A DNA stretch of 64,000 nt from Hemileia vastatrix (Eukaryota; Basidiomycota; Pucciniomycetes; Pucciniales; Zaghouaniaceae). Made by a program: the position numbers and the translations under genes. The notes under the pieces were generated by a model that was given only the letters and a program-made list of their open reading frames with translations, was not told the origin of the DNA and did not search any database. The stretch is taken from the NCBI GenBank assembly GCA_030280995.1, contig JASXTE010000011.1, forward strand, positions 25,259,817 to 25,323,816, given 5' to 3'. This document shows positions 42,044 to 53,565 of this stretch, piece after piece (position 1 is the stretch's first letter; every line of letters starts with the position of its first letter).

Positions 42044-43184
42044 TGTGGTAGCCTAAAGTTTAGTACGGCACCTAAATATGTAAATGGAGTTATTACGGCG
42101 TGCAAGATTGGCGTTATTATTTTTTTATAAAAAAAAGGGGTTTTATTTAATTTATTTGAGATTTAAATATGAAGAAATTGGTCACGAGCGAATGCCTACA
42201 CGAAAACAATTTATTTTACGGAGAAAACTTATTTTTACGGTCTGAAAAATTTATAAGTATTAAGTCGAGTCACTCAAGAACCTTGGGAAATTTTCCCAGA
42301 ATTTTTACTATTTTTCTTAAATTTTTAAATGAATTTTAAAGTTTTATAGAAATATTTACGTTTTCAAAAATTACTTAACTTTGATGAATTTTCACGGGGT
42401 AATTAGAGCTGCGCAGACTACGAAAATTAGTTTGGTATGTAAAGGGGAAGTAGCTCTATTATGTGTAATTTTTCTAGATTTTTTATTATGGTTTTAAAGG
42501 TTCTAAATTGAGTCCGGAAGTCCGGACAGACTCCGTTTCGACTCCGTACGGACTCTGTACGGACTCCGTACGGACTCCGTTCCGGCTCCAGATTGACTCT
42601 GGAAGAGCTCTGGAGGGGAAAACTTAGGCACGTGACTAGGAATACTTAAGCGACTCTCAAACTTGAAATTGAGAGGGGGGGACAGATCATACAGCTTAAT
42701 CTTTAACCACCACAATCTCATTTTTTATTACTCAACAAATTTAAATAACTTGTAATACCCTTATAACATTATTATTTTTTACATAACATTTTAGAAATAC
42801 AATTCAACAGTTTAAATAACACTTCATACAGGGTATCTTTAGAAAGGTCTTCGTCGCTGGGACTTGATTATTGCTGTCTCATAAAAATTCAAATTATTAT
42901 AAAAACATAAAAGTCAATCTTTACAGATCTTTCACTGGTACACCTTAATTGTTGTTATCAGTATTTCTTTCTCAACAGCCACTTTCTTTAAATCTCAATA
43001 AGCGTTAGATATTTTAGAGTTTCATTATTTTTTATCAATCAGATCTAAGTAGATTGGTTAGCTTAGTGATTTAGAACACCTACTTTGTTATTTTTATTGG
43101 AAGGACGGGGTTTTCAGCTAAATCCATATATCTCCTCCGGATTCTGCTTACAGCAAGGCGACTGTAAGAGTTTACCTTACCATA
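42044..43184 (+). mobile_element. 3' LTR of element D
   Basis: Near-identical to 32,006-33,156. Ends CTTACCATA and is followed by GCGG and the continuation of E's LTR. Confidence 0.95.
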
Positions 43185-44111
43185 GCGGCAAACACTTTTA
43201 ATTACTATCAGACTTAAAGCAACCTTTAAATTGTTATATAGAATTTTAATTAGAATTTTATTACTAATAAAAAAAATATAAATGTAATGTAAAAGTATAT
43301 TAAATTTGTTGAGTGTATAGTAAGTGATGAGGCTACAGGGGATTATCCAAGGCCCTTTTATAGGCAATGGGTCCTCTGAAGCGCCACTATATTTGTAAAT
43401 ACAATAATTATAATAGAATGAAACAAGTATATCAAAGAGTAAGTGAAACATAACAATGTAGAGAAAAATATGAAACAAATAATTAAAAACCCCAATTAAG
43501 AATCCAATTTTCCCGCCATTAATTCCCAAATCAGTAAGTAAAAATAGTGAATAACTAAAAAAGCCTGGAACATAGGAACTATGAGAAAAATCATTCAAAA
43601 CAGATGGTACAGTCTGATTTAAGGATTTTTAAGTGAAACAAAAAAAATTCTGACGCAACAAATATGTAATTTATTTCAATTCAGTATTATTTAGTTTTTC
43701 CTGACACAATTATAGGTCAAAAGAAGTGTCATTATTTATTGTTTAATATTATAAGAAATGATATTTAATATATAAATATAATTAATTAATTTAATTATAT
43801 TATAAGTAAATTTTACACTTATAATTATAATATATGTTTTTAATTAATTAAATATAAATTTATAATTATTAAATACATAAAAAATGCGCCATTATTTGTA
43901 GAATATATTATATTATGTTAAATTTAAATGTATATAAAAATTTATATAACCAATAAAATTAATATAACACTTGTATGTAATAAAATACTTATATAATTTT
44001 ATTATGCAATAAAATATTAATTTATATACATTAAATACAATTCTTACCCCCTCTTTCAGGTCTTATAAGTTACATATCATTTACTGGACTCCTGGAATAG
44101 CCTGGCTGACA
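43185..44111 (-). mobile_element. Left LTR of E, part 2
   Basis: Matches 51,171-52,097 with about a dozen differences over the whole LTR. Contains an antisense TATA block CCCTTTTATAGGC at about 43,350. Ends GGCTGACA. Confidence 0.93.
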
Positions 44112-44122
44112 CTCCCTCACTC
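44112..44122 (-). promoter_or_regulatory. Polypurine tract of E
   Basis: GAGTGAGGGAG on the minus strand, immediately before the LTR start TGTCAGCC. F has GGGTGAGGGAG at the same place. Confidence 0.8.
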
Positions 44123-44151
44123 TAAAAAAAATTCTAAGATTTTTCCATTTT

Positions 44152-44697
44152 TTATTTTTTCAACAGAGTAGGCAGATTTGAAATTTCCTTGCCATGTATC
44201 CATGCATCATGTTCAGATGATTTGTTCTTATATCTCAATAAATATTCAGTACCTCTTTCAGAAGTGATAATTCTATCATTGAGAATTTTATCAATTTCTG
44301 CTGTTTCTGTGACTTCCTGAGGGTTCTTCTTAGGTCTTCCTCTTCTTTTTGGAAATAAGTCACTGTTGGAAGTATAAGGCTTAAGCAAAGAAATGGGAAA
44401 TACAGGATGTTTCCTATCATATGGAGAATACAATAAAACTTCTACTGCATTATCACCAACCATTCTTTTAACAACAAATGGTCCTACAAAAGGATCTTTT
44501 AATTTGTGTTTACCTTGTAAATTGAAATGGACAGTAGATATCAACACTTCATCACCCTTGTTAAATGTGTATTCTTTATGGGATTTATCCCATCTTTTCT
44601 TTTCATATTCAAATGCTTTATCAATACAACTCTGAGCATGTTTTCTGCATAGCTGTTGCATTTGCATAAAAGATTTTACACCAGGGTGTAGTTCCAA
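44152..44697 (-). pseudogene. Integrase C-terminus, AT-hook and chromodomain of E
   Basis: 181-codon frame, one frame off the upstream integrase because of a small indel near 44,690. It has the integrase C-terminal fold (GDEVLISTVHFNL, DPFVGPFVVKRMVG), an AT-hook KRRGRPKK (about 44,329-44,352) and a chromodomain (AEIDKILNDRII, TEYLLRYKNKSSEHDAWI). AT-hooks bind the minor groove of AT-rich DNA; chromodomains read methylated histone tails. Together they may steer insertion. Confidence 0.85.
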
Positions 44698-46145
44698 CTT
44701 AGGAATTTATTATTGAGAATCTGAGCAGGAGTGTTTGGGACATAACCTAACCAAAGCTCAAAAGGCTTTTTCTCAGTGACAGAATGAACAGTGCTATTAT
44801 ATGCAAATTCAAGACCAGGCAAAAGAGTGACCCAATCATGAGTAAATCTGTCATTGTCTTTATATTCTAAACCAAAGGCACAATACATTCTAATCATATC
44901 TTCCAGAGTTTGAATCATTCTTTCAGCTAGACCATCAGTCTGAGGATGGTGAGCTGTAGACAATTTTAACTCACAGCCACAAATATCCATCAAAGAGGTC
45001 CAAAACTCAGAAGTGAATTTTGGATCCCTATCAGAGATAATGGCTTTTGGAAAACCAATAATATTAAACATGTAAGACCACCATAAGAAAGCTAATTCTT
45101 TGGTGGATACATCTTTGTGGGTTGGAATAAATTTGCACATTTTTGTGAATCTATCCACTATTGCCCAACACGAGTTAAAGCTGTCCTTACCTGAAACAGG
45201 AAGACCAGTGACAAAATCCATATTAATGATTTTCCAGGGAGCATTAGGTGCTTCAATATGTTGTAATAACCCTGCTCTCTTACCTGTTAACCTTTTAGAT
45301 TTTTGGCAGGAATCACAAGATTCAACATATAATTTTGTGTCTTCAGACATATTAGCCCACCATGCAGTGTTTTTGATTCTAATCAATGTTTTTTCAAGAT
45401 CAAAATGACCAGCTAATATGTCATCATGAAAAAGTTTGAGGATAGTTTCTTTCATTGAAGGAGGAATTACAATTACATTGGTAAGCTTCCTTCTATAATA
45501 TATATAACCATCTTCGATAGAGAACTTTCCTTTATTTAAAGCATTTTGGTACTTTGCAGGAAGAGTTTTTATTAATGCTTGAATTGAAGCATTCTTAGGA
45601 TCATTTAAGATAGTAACCAATTTATTTAAATCAGAATCCTTATCATATGAATCCAGTATTAATTGTAATAACTCCTCTTCCATATCAACTATAAATATAC
45701 CATGGATATGAACAGTATCATCTTCAGGTACATAAGCAGGATTTGAGTCATTATTTGGCAGAGGCAATCCGGAGAGCATATCAACATTGGAGTGAACATT
45801 TCCAGCTCTATGGATAATTTTCATCCTTCCTCTGTATTCTTGAACAGCAAGTTGCCACCTGAACATATGTCTGTTAGGTGTCTTTAGGTTTAAGAGGGAC
45901 TTCACAGCACTACAGTCAGTTACCAACTCAAATTTTTGGTCATCCAAACAGTAATGAAGTTTCTCAAGAGCCCAAACAACTGCTAAGCACTCCAATTGAG
46001 TGGCACCATATTTCAATTCACTATTTTTTAAGGTTCTTGAAATATAACAAATTACAACCTCTGAGGATTTATCATTAATAATTTGCTTTTGGTGAAGGGA
46101 AGCACCCAGACCAATAAAGCTAGCATCTGTATAAAGGACAAATGG
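44676..46145 (-). pseudogene. RNase H and integrase core of E
   Basis: Same frame as the RT ORF, entered after a TAG at 46,146-46,148. RNase H has YTDASFIGLGA, QLECLAVVWAL and TDCSAVKSL. The integrase zinc domain reads FHDDILAGHFD to CDSCQKS, and the core has NMDFVTGLP, ISDRDPKFTS and HHPQTDGLAERM, so D, D and E are all present. It ends in a shifted tail at 44,676. Apart from the stop and shift the protein looks functional. Confidence 0.9.
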
Positions 46146-48653
46146 CTAGTTAAAATCTGGAAGAGCCAATATAGGGGCTGTCATTAAGCAACTTTTTAAT
46201 GTATCAAAAGCTTTTTGACAGTCATTATTCCAGAGAAAAGCAACATCTTTTCTGGTCAGTTTTGTAAGAGGCAAGGCTATGACCTGAAAATTTTTAATAT
46301 ATTGTCTATAATAGCCACACATACCCAAAAAACTTTGGATTTCTCTTACAGAAGTTGGTGCTTTCACATTTTGAATGGCAGCAACTTTATTATGGTCTAC
46401 ACAAATTTGTAAGCCTGACACAACATGGCCAAGGACTTTCAAAGATTGAAAACCAAATTTACACTTTTTTAAAGATAAGGTCATATTGATTTCATCCATT
46501 TTTTGGAAAACTCTATTCAAGTGAATCATATGTTCATCAAAAGTTTTAGAAAAACCAATAATATCATCAATATAAACCATGAGCCAACCTTCAATAATTT
46601 CTTGATGGAAAGTGTTATCCATGACTTTCTGGAAAACTGAAGGAGCTTTTTTAGGGCGAAATGGCATCCTAACATACTTATATATTCCCATATGAGTTGC
46701 AATAAGCAAAACATTTTGAGAATTTTTCTCAACTGGAACTTGATGATAACCTTTATTACCATCCAGACAACTAATAAATTTGGCACCTTGCAAGGTAGCA
46801 TGTATTGAATTAATTCTGGGTAAAGGATAAATATCATCAACAGTATAAGTGTTTAAAGCTCTGTAATCTCCACATAATCTAGCTTTATCTTTTTCATAAG
46901 AAATCAAGACTGGGGAGATGACACAATATTTGGGGGTGACATCCACTTTCTCAATGATATTCTTTTTCAATAATGTTTCAATATTATCTTCAATATCCTT
47001 TCTTTTTGTTGGAGAAGCAGGATATGGTTTTTTCTTAAGACTAGGAGGAATATCACTCAAGTTACAGGATAAGGTAATTTTCATTTCTTCCTGAACAATT
47101 CCCAAGACATGATAATCATGAGCAAAAGCCATAGGGAAAGAGGTAATAGAGGCAACAATAGAATCCTTTTGTTCACTAGTCAACTGATCACCAAAAGAAG
47201 CGGTATTTATTTCATGTAATAAATCATCCATTTCAGTTGTTGTTCTACCTTTACACTGGATCAGTGAGTTACAAGATTTCAACAAATGCCCAGAAGTTCT
47301 AGGAGAGGAAATTTTGAATTTCCTTTTCCCATTCATTCCTAAGGTAAAGCAACTATTTGCTGGGTCCAGTTTCACACCAAACATGGTTAAAATATCATTT
47401 CCCATAATAAACCAATTGCTCAAATTATCATTTTTCATGACAACAAACTCACAAATAGCTCTGACAAAACCATTATTATATTTGAAGAATACAGAGGTTT
47501 TGTATTTGCCAATAGGAAATAAGTTAGAACCATACCCTCTCCATTTTTCAGAAGTTATAGGTAATAATTTACTCAAATATTCCTTATCCACTGAAGCCAA
47601 AGCTTTTTCAGATACTACACTTCCTCCAGCACCAGAATCAAGAACTACATCAACATTTTTACCATTAATGATAACAGGTGCCTTTAAAGGGGATATAGGA
47701 ATAGAATTGTTAGTAATATCTTTAATTATCTCAGCATTTTCTACTGAAGATAAATTCAATACACAATCTTCAGATATATTATTTAAATAATGGACATCAT
47801 GTTCCAACATTAAAACATCTTTAACAGATTCATTGTCATAGGAGATATTACTTTCACAGTCACTGGAAGAAATATTGACATCAAGTTCAACTTCATCAGT
47901 GTTTTCATTTTGTTCAACAAGATGAATTTTCTTGTCACAAACATGACCCTTCTGCCACGGTTTGTTACATTTATAACAAGTATTTGTTGCATATTTTTTA
48001 GGTGCAACTGGGGCAGAGGGTTTACCAGATTTTTCTGGGAGCTTTGTAGAAGGTTTATTCTGATCATTATAAGATTTACCAAGGTATTTCTTTGGTTCAT
48101 ATCTATGGTTGAGCAGTACCTCATTACATATATTAATGAAAGAAGAATTTTCCCTTACATGCTCAGTTCTGGCCACAATCAAATCCCTAAGAGAATTTGG
48201 TAATTTATACAAGATTTTATCTCTCCAAATATCATAATCCATCTTTTGATCAATTGCTCTAAGGATTTTAGTTATTTTCATCAGAAAAACAATGGGCTTT
48301 TCAACAGAGGAGTATACATATCTAGTATTCTCATACAGTCTCTGTTGAGCTAACCTGAATTTTGAACCACCAAACTGATTCTCAATCAAGGATTTCCAAT
48401 CATTCCATGTATAATGATTGTTATCTAAAAGAACAGATTCATACCACATCAAGGCTACATTGGAAAATAAAGAAATTAGCTTAGAAACGATTTCCTCATC
48501 AGGTAGTTTATAAGATCTCTTTAAATTATCAATTCTTTGGATAAAGTGTTGCCAATCAGAGGAAGAATCACCATCAAAGGTAGGATATTGGTCTAAATTA
48601 GGCCAATTTTTCTGACTACTGGGATGGTCCACTTTTTGGTTTGAATTATTCAT
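46146..48653 (-). CDS. Gag core, protease and RT of E
   Basis: 835 codons open. Capsid core (NWPNLDQYPTFDGDSSSDW to about residue 200), zinc knuckle CYKCNKPWQKGHVC (about 47,939-47,980), acidic linker, protease with VLDSGAGGSVVS (DSGA at 47,628-47,639), then RT with LCGDYRALN, SCLDGNKGYHQV and YIDDI (46,563-46,574). It stops at TAG in DFN, just before RNase H. The frame upstream is open to 48,905, so the listed Met is only the first internal one. Expected to work as a Gag-Pol polyprotein cleaved by its protease. Confidence 0.9.
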   Translation of the reverse strand: MNNSNQKVDHPSSQKNWPNLDQYPTFDGDSSSDWQHFIQRIDNLKRSYKLPDEEIVSKLISLFSNVALMWYESVLLDNNHYTWNDWKSLIENQFGGSKFRLAQQRLYENTRYVYSSVEKPIVFLMKITKILRAIDQKMDYDIWRDKILYKLPNSLRDLIVARTEHVRENSSFINICNEVLLNHRYEPKKYLGKSYNDQNKPSTKLPEKSGKPSAPVAPKKYATNTCYKCNKPWQKGHVCDKKIHLVEQNENTDEVELDVNISSSDCESNISYDNESVKDVLMLEHDVHYLNNISEDCVLNLSSVENAEIIKDITNNSIPISPLKAPVIINGKNVDVVLDSGAGGSVVSEKALASVDKEYLSKLLPITSEKWRGYGSNLFPIGKYKTSVFFKYNNGFVRAICEFVVMKNDNLSNWFIMGNDILTMFGVKLDPANSCFTLGMNGKRKFKISSPRTSGHLLKSCNSLIQCKGRTTTEMDDLLHEINTASFGDQLTSEQKDSIVASITSFPMAFAHDYHVLGIVQEEMKITLSCNLSDIPPSLKKKPYPASPTKRKDIEDNIETLLKKNIIEKVDVTPKYCVISPVLISYEKDKARLCGDYRALNTYTVDDIYPLPRINSIHATLQGAKFISCLDGNKGYHQVPVEKNSQNVLLIATHMGIYKYVRMPFRPKKAPSVFQKVMDNTFHQEIIEGWLMVYIDDIIGFSKTFDEHMIHLNRVFQKMDEINMTLSLKKCKFGFQSLKVLGHVVSGLQICVDHNKVAAIQNVKAPTSVREIQSFLGMCGYYRQYIKNFQVIALPLTKLTRKDVAFLWNNDCQKAFDTLKSCLMTAPILALPDFN

Positions 48654-50299
48654 TATTAATAATTCCTGAAGTCTAGCCAGGTGTTTAGAAATTTCATTAT
48701 TTACAGAAACAGCTGGTGCATGACCATCACAAGATTTTTTGCTAGTAGTAAAAGATTTTACAGACTCATTGTCAGTTTGTTTAATGGTTGAAATATGAGG
48801 AAGAAAGGATGGACTTTGCTCAGGTTTTTTCCCTTTATTTTTATGCAGCTTATTGACAGCAATCTCATTTAATTCATTATTGATGGTTAAGGTTAAGAAC
48901 TTTTACTGCAGGTCAGACACACAGTTTCTTATTCTTGGAATTTCAGACATCTGGTCATTTACTTTTGCAAGAGATAGAACATTTCTGTCCTCAGAAACTG
49001 AGTGATTGGTACTTAGTGCATGGAAATCATTTTTTAGCTTTTTAAACTCATTTTGCAGAGATTTTATTTCATTTTTGAAAGAATAATTTTCTTCAATAAG
49101 GGGTTTCAATTCACTCAAGGTCTTATGTAGATTGATATTTCTATCTGAGATAGCTCTATGGTCACTTCTTATTTGTTTTTGTTGACTAAGAACAATATTC
49201 AAGATTTCTTTGATTTTTAAATAAGCTGTATCTTGTACAGAAGAACTCACTTTACATTGCAAGTGTAAATTATTTAATCTATCATTTTCATGGATTAACA
49301 CATCTCTCACGTGTTTGTCTTTCACAACATTAAAATCAAGGGTATCTTTCAATATTTCCTCAGAAGTTTTTTCAATTAAGGTATAGATTTCAGGGGGAAC
49401 AGAATCATTTTTAATTTCAAAGAAGGATTAATTAAAGAAGTAGAAGTTAAATGTAAAGGTTCATCAAATGACAATTTGCTAATTACATCAATAGGGCTAC
49501 TAGTTACAGGAAGCTGTCTTTTAACAGGTTTAACTGTTCTTTCACCATGTTTAATAATATTACCTTCAGAAGAAGATTTATTAGAAAACATACCCAAGTG
49601 ACTATCAACCAAATTACTTACCATGGCAGAGTAGGAAACTTCCCCTGAGACTGGGTTTGGGATTGTGCTTGGGCCTTCTTTCTCCTGCCTTGTTGGTAGG
49701 GATGAGGAGGTGGATGGAAATTGGGTGTTCTGGATGGGCCAGGCTGATGAGGAGGAGGGTGTTGCACATTCTGTTGGTAGTGACTCATTAGATAATCCCA
49801 TTTCCATTGCTCTACTTCCATAGTATTTGGATTTTGGATGGTTGAGCTGGGTGGCTCTGAAGGTTGAGCCTGAAACTGAGGCTGATTGGGAGGAAACTGA
49901 GGAGGGGCCTGGGCCTGAATCTGGTTCCTGAGTTCTTGAACCTGATCCCACAAGGTGTCTACTTTTGCTTTGTATGTCATATTTTCTGTCTTCAACTCTT
50001 TTATATTACTGGACAGGTTGCTGATTTGTTGTGGCAGAGGAAGCTTTTTTATTTTGAATCCTTTTGGAAGACCTTCTTGAGGTACTAGAGGCTTTAATTC
50101 CTTCTGTGGTGCTGGGGGAAGGGAGTTTGGTTTGTTTACATTTCCTGTCATTTCCACATCCTGAAGTATGTGAATTCTTTGTGTTAGCATAAGATTTTTT
50201 ATGTCCAACTTTAGAAGAACTCACAGTATCAGCATCATAGTCAATTTCAATTTCATCCACTTGCATGTTATCCATTTTTTCAGCCAAATTGTTGGACAT
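48654..50299 (-). pseudogene. Gag N-terminal region of E
   Basis: From ATG at 50,299 (MSNNLAEKMDNMQVDEIEID) through a Ser/Lys-rich head, with a stop at 50,006, then the same frame to 49,376. A frameshift leads into the coiled-coil part (49,352-48,906), with heptads such as SFKNEIKSLQNEFKKLKND. A single TAA at 48,903 separates it from the capsid frame. The plan matches B (18,023-19,177) and F. Confidence 0.7.
49618..50208 (-). CDS. Overlapping +1-frame ORF of lineage II, copy in E
   Basis: 196 codons open in the +1 frame relative to the Gag head. It has a coiled coil (LSSNIKELKTENMTYKAKV), a Pro/Gln-rich part, QWKWDYLMSHYQQ, then HPPPHQPGPS, a basic GRRKK and a final LPW before TAA. The end coincides with TGGTAAGT. 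B and F have the same architecture, so long dual coding here is not an accident of one copy. Function is unknown. Confidence 0.5.
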   Translation of the reverse strand: MDIKNLMLTQRIHILQDVEMTGNVNKPNSLPPAPQKELKPLVPQEGLPKGFKIKKLPLPQQISNLSSNIKELKTENMTYKAKVDTLWDQVQELRNQIQAQAPPQFPPNQPQFQAQPSEPPSSTIQNPNTMEVEQWKWDYLMSHYQQNVQHPPPHQPGPSRTPNFHPPPHPYQQGRRKKAQAQSQTQSQGKFPTLPW

Positions 50300-50982
50300 A
50301 ATAGTGGGAAGATTTTAATTTACTTCTTATTTTTTAAAAAAAATAATAAAAGTTAGTTAATAATTGCTCCAAATAAAAAAAAATTTTTATTAATTAAATT
50401 ATAAAAAAAATTTTCAATATAAAGTAATAATGATAAAAAAAATTTATTTTTAAAAAATGGATTGCAAGGTTAAATTGGGAATAAACAATCAAGTTAATTC
50501 AACCAATTAATTACCAATATTAAATATGGCAATATATTTGGGACTAATCACAAAGTACTTTTAAGTCAACCAAAATTAACAATAATTAATAAAAAAAAAT
50601 TAAATTAATAATTTAATTTGTATTAATAAAAATGTCAATTCTTCTAGGACTAAGAGGATTTAACACTCTATAATGGTCAACTAGGAAAAAAAAATTTTTT
50701 AATAATTGAACACTTACACTCAGTGAATCAGAAATTAAGCCACAATCACTGTTATTGCAGTAAAAATATAGTAATATGAGTGAGAGGTGCAAAGGTGAAC
50801 TTACTATAGTGATTGAAAAATCACTTCAAAATAATATATGAATTAATATAATATAAACCTAAGAAATCGAACCCAAGTTCAAAACACAGTTGCGGCAAAA
50901 GTTTTGTTTTTGCTAGGTGGTCCGTGCGTTTGTCGTTCGTCGCCAGGCTCGATCGTTGTCGTCGTTTGGAAAGGCCCTCAGT
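50300..50982 (-). other. 5' leader of E
   Basis: AT-rich, no ORF. Next to the LTR the minus strand reads TGAGGGCCTTTCC, the shared lineage II primer-site block, followed by a GC-richer stretch (CGACGACAACGATCGAGCC) unlike the rest. Confidence 0.55.
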
Positions 50983-52097
50983 TGTCAGTCAGTCGTCTAG
51001 AAGAAGGTAAGGGAAAGAGGAGAAAAGGAGGAGGACAAGGGAAAAATAAAAGAAATAAAGTGTAATAGATTATTTAATTTATTTAAAAGAAAAACAACGG
51101 CGAGTAACTTGAGAGATGACAAAAATTTAGGCTTTATTAATAATAATATTATTTAAGGTAAGGGTTCTGCGCGGCAAACACTTTTAATTACTATCAGACT
51201 TAAAGCAACCTTTAAATTGTTATATAGAATTTTAATTAGAATTTTATTACTAATAAAAAAAATATAAACGTAATGTAAAAGTATATTAAATTTGTTGAGT
51301 GTATAGTAAGTGATGAGGCTACAGGGGATTATCCAAGGCCCTTTTATAGGCAATGGGTCCTCTGAAGCGCCACTATATTTGTAAATACAATAATTATAAT
51401 AGAATGAAACAAGTATATCAAAGAGTAAGTGAAACATAACAATGTAGAGAAAAATATGAAACAAATAATTAAAAACCCCAATTAAGAATCCAATTTTCCC
51501 GCCATTAATTCCCAAATCAGTAAGTAAAAATAGTGAATAACTAAACAAGCCTGGAACATAGGAACTATGAGAAAAATCATTCAAAACAGATGGTACAGTC
51601 TGATTTAAGGATTTTTAAGTGAAACAAAAAATATTCTGACGCAACAAATATGTAATTTATTTCAATTCAGTATTAATTAGTTTTTCCTGACACAATTATA
51701 GGTCAAAAGAAGTGTCATTATTTATTGTTTAATATTATAAGAAATGATATTTAATATATAAATATAATTAATTAATTTAATTATATTATAAGTAAATTTT
51801 ACACTTATAATTATAATATATGTTTTTAATTAATTAAATATAAATTTATAATTATTAAATACATAAAAAATGCACCATTATTTGTAGAATATATTATATT
51901 ATGTTAAATTTAAATGTATATAAAAATTTATATAACCAATAAAATTAATATAACACTTTTATGTAATAAAATACTTATATAATTTTATTATGCAATAAAA
52001 TATTAATTTATATACATTAAATACAATTCTTACCCCCTCTTTCAGGTCTTATAAGTTACATATCATTTAATGGACTCCTGGAATAGCCTGGCTGACA
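50983..52097 (-). mobile_element. 5' LTR of element E
   Basis: 1,115 bp, plus-strand start TGTCAGTCAGTCG and end GGCTGACA. Uninterrupted counterpart of the split left LTR. Antisense TATA block at about 51,335. Followed by target duplicate GTGAA and C's protease sequence. Confidence 0.95.
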
Positions 52098-52103
52098 GTG
52101 AAT

Positions 52104-53490
52104 GTCAGCTTTAACTTCTTGGCAAAAGATAAACTGACAAAAGAAATTGAAGCTCCAGAGTCTATAAGAAAACTGAAGGGGGTATCCTCCTTGAAAAGAA
52201 TGAATCTCAAGCGGTTTAAGGCGACTCCAGTCCTTAAGACATGGAGGTTCTATGCACTGGGAGAGATAAGATAGTTTGCTTTGCACACAAGTAAACTATC
52301 TACTAGTTTTTTGACCTTGAACTAGTACCTTCTCTTTCCTTCAACTTCACACAATCTTCTAGCTTGTGCTTACCCCCACAATACATACATAACCCATTAT
52401 CTGCTCACCTCTTCCTCTCAGCTTCTTTAAGTTCCCCTTTTTGATCCAGTAATTTACTAATATTGCCTGGGGTCAAGCCTTTTGGTCAAGGTTTGTCCTT
52501 TCTCTTATTGGGTTTGGATTGAGTCGAGGAGGATTGAGTTGTCTGTGGGTGTGAAGAAGGTCCTGATTTCAAATTTAGGCCTTGAGATTTGTTGGCGTAT
52601 TGACGATGTTGTAGTCCTCCTTGGTAAACGCCATCGAGTTTGAGGGTTCAATCCATTAAATCCGTTAAAGTAGTCATCTTCTGACCATGAAGATTTAATT
52701 GATCCAGAATCCTCGAAGGAAGTGCCTTTTTGAAATGATACTTGAGGGCAGCATTATTTCAACCTACTTGAGTTTGAAGTGCTCTGAAGTTTGAGATATA
52801 TTCAGAGGCTTTACCATTATCACTCATGAAAAGGAAATCAAGTCCAATTTCTGCCTTTTTAGTTTCATTAGGGTCACTGAACAACGTAAATAGTCGGTCT
52901 TTGAAATTTTCCCAGTTATTAATAAGTAAGTGGGTTTCTGTTGAAGAGAGCATGAGAAGATAAGGTTCAAACTATCTTGCTTCTTTTCCGGCTAGGAATG
53001 AAGAAGCATAAACAACCTTTGATTGGTCGTTATTGAAGTTTCAAGAGTCATTATGGAACAGGAGCTTGCAGGTTTGCAAGAAGGGCCCCAATCTGTCTGG
53101 ATGTTCTCCAATAAATTTATCAGGAGATTTCATGGAAGGAGTTTTGAATTTAGATCCCTCCGAAGACATTGGATTGGAAAGGGTTTTCATGAAAAGTCTC
53201 ATGAAGTCTTCCAGAGAATTAGATGTTCCAGGTTCGGAAGGTTGACCAGAAGGGTTAGTCGCAGGGACGGATGGTGCCTCATGCATTGTATCCTCTCCTT
53301 CTTCTTCCTCACTAGAATCATCAAAATTCTGGGGGATGTCTTCTACAGATTGGAATGAATTTCCCCATTCCCTAAGGTCGAGAGGTTCCAAGGAGTTAGT
53401 GCAGGAAACAGGCCTTGTGGCTGTTGGCCTGCCTCTGGCGCAAGCCCTAGTAGTGGCGCCCGTAGGAGGAGTGCATTGAGCAGGTGCCAT
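52104..53490 (-). pseudogene. Gag and protease start of element C
   Basis: ATG at 53,490 gives MAPAQCTPPTGATTRACARG; 149 codons are open, with the acidic DDSSEEEEGED and capsid blocks FMRLFMKTLSN and PDKFIGEHPDRLGPF. Shifts and stops follow (52,953-52,759 is another open part). The zinc knuckle CMYCGGKHKLEDC at about 52,391-52,353 is intact CX2CX4HX4C. The protease FLIDSGASISFVS (DSGA intact) is cut by E about 50 bp further on. The remainder is at 31,813. Confidence 0.9.
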
Positions 53491-53565
53491 TTAAAGAATT
53501 TAAAACACCTGAAAAAAGGACGTAGTACTACCAAAGAATGAGAACTATGGAGAATTAAATTATAC
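53491..53565 (-). other. 5' leader of C
   Basis: 75 bp between LTR and gag ATG. No TGG-type primer site follows the LTR end directly, so lineage I may prime in another way or the site has decayed. Confidence 0.5.

Larger units (their letters stand above)
32006..43184 (+). mobile_element. Element D: young lineage III Ty3/gypsy retrotransposon
   Basis: LTRs of 1,151 and 1,141 bp start TGTGGTA and end TACCATA and differ at about ten positions plus one 12-bp indel, so about 1%. The target GCGG is repeated at 32,002-32,005 and 43,185-43,188, and is single in E's other LTR (51,171). Parts: LTR, tRNA-Lys PBS, leader, gag, pol, 3 kb of structured non-coding DNA, polypurine tract, LTR. The coding regions are nearly intact. 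It is the innermost and youngest insertion of the stack. Confidence 0.95.
31814..52097 (-). mobile_element. Element E: lineage II retrotransposon inside C, split by D
   Basis: Right LTR 50,983-52,097; left LTR in two pieces, 31,814-32,005 and 43,185-44,111, separated by D. The TSD is GTGAA at 52,098-52,102 and ATGAA at 31,809-31,813 (one mismatch), and the target is continuous in A (GATATTGATC region, about 6,645). Gag to chromodomain run from 50,299 to 44,152. LTR differences by eye are about 1%. Lesions are few: a TAA at 48,903, a TAG at 46,146 and two frameshifts. Confidence 0.93.

Noticed and set aside
41776..42051. 91-codon ORF at the 3' end of D
   Set aside because: It runs into the LTR, has no counterpart in G and no recognisable feature; treated as chance.
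43080..43598. 172-codon hydrophobic ORF in the LTR of E (also 51,153-51,584)
   Set aside because: Its persistence in both LTRs follows from their 99% identity, it crosses the D-E junction in one copy, and composition is AT-driven. No independent conservation.
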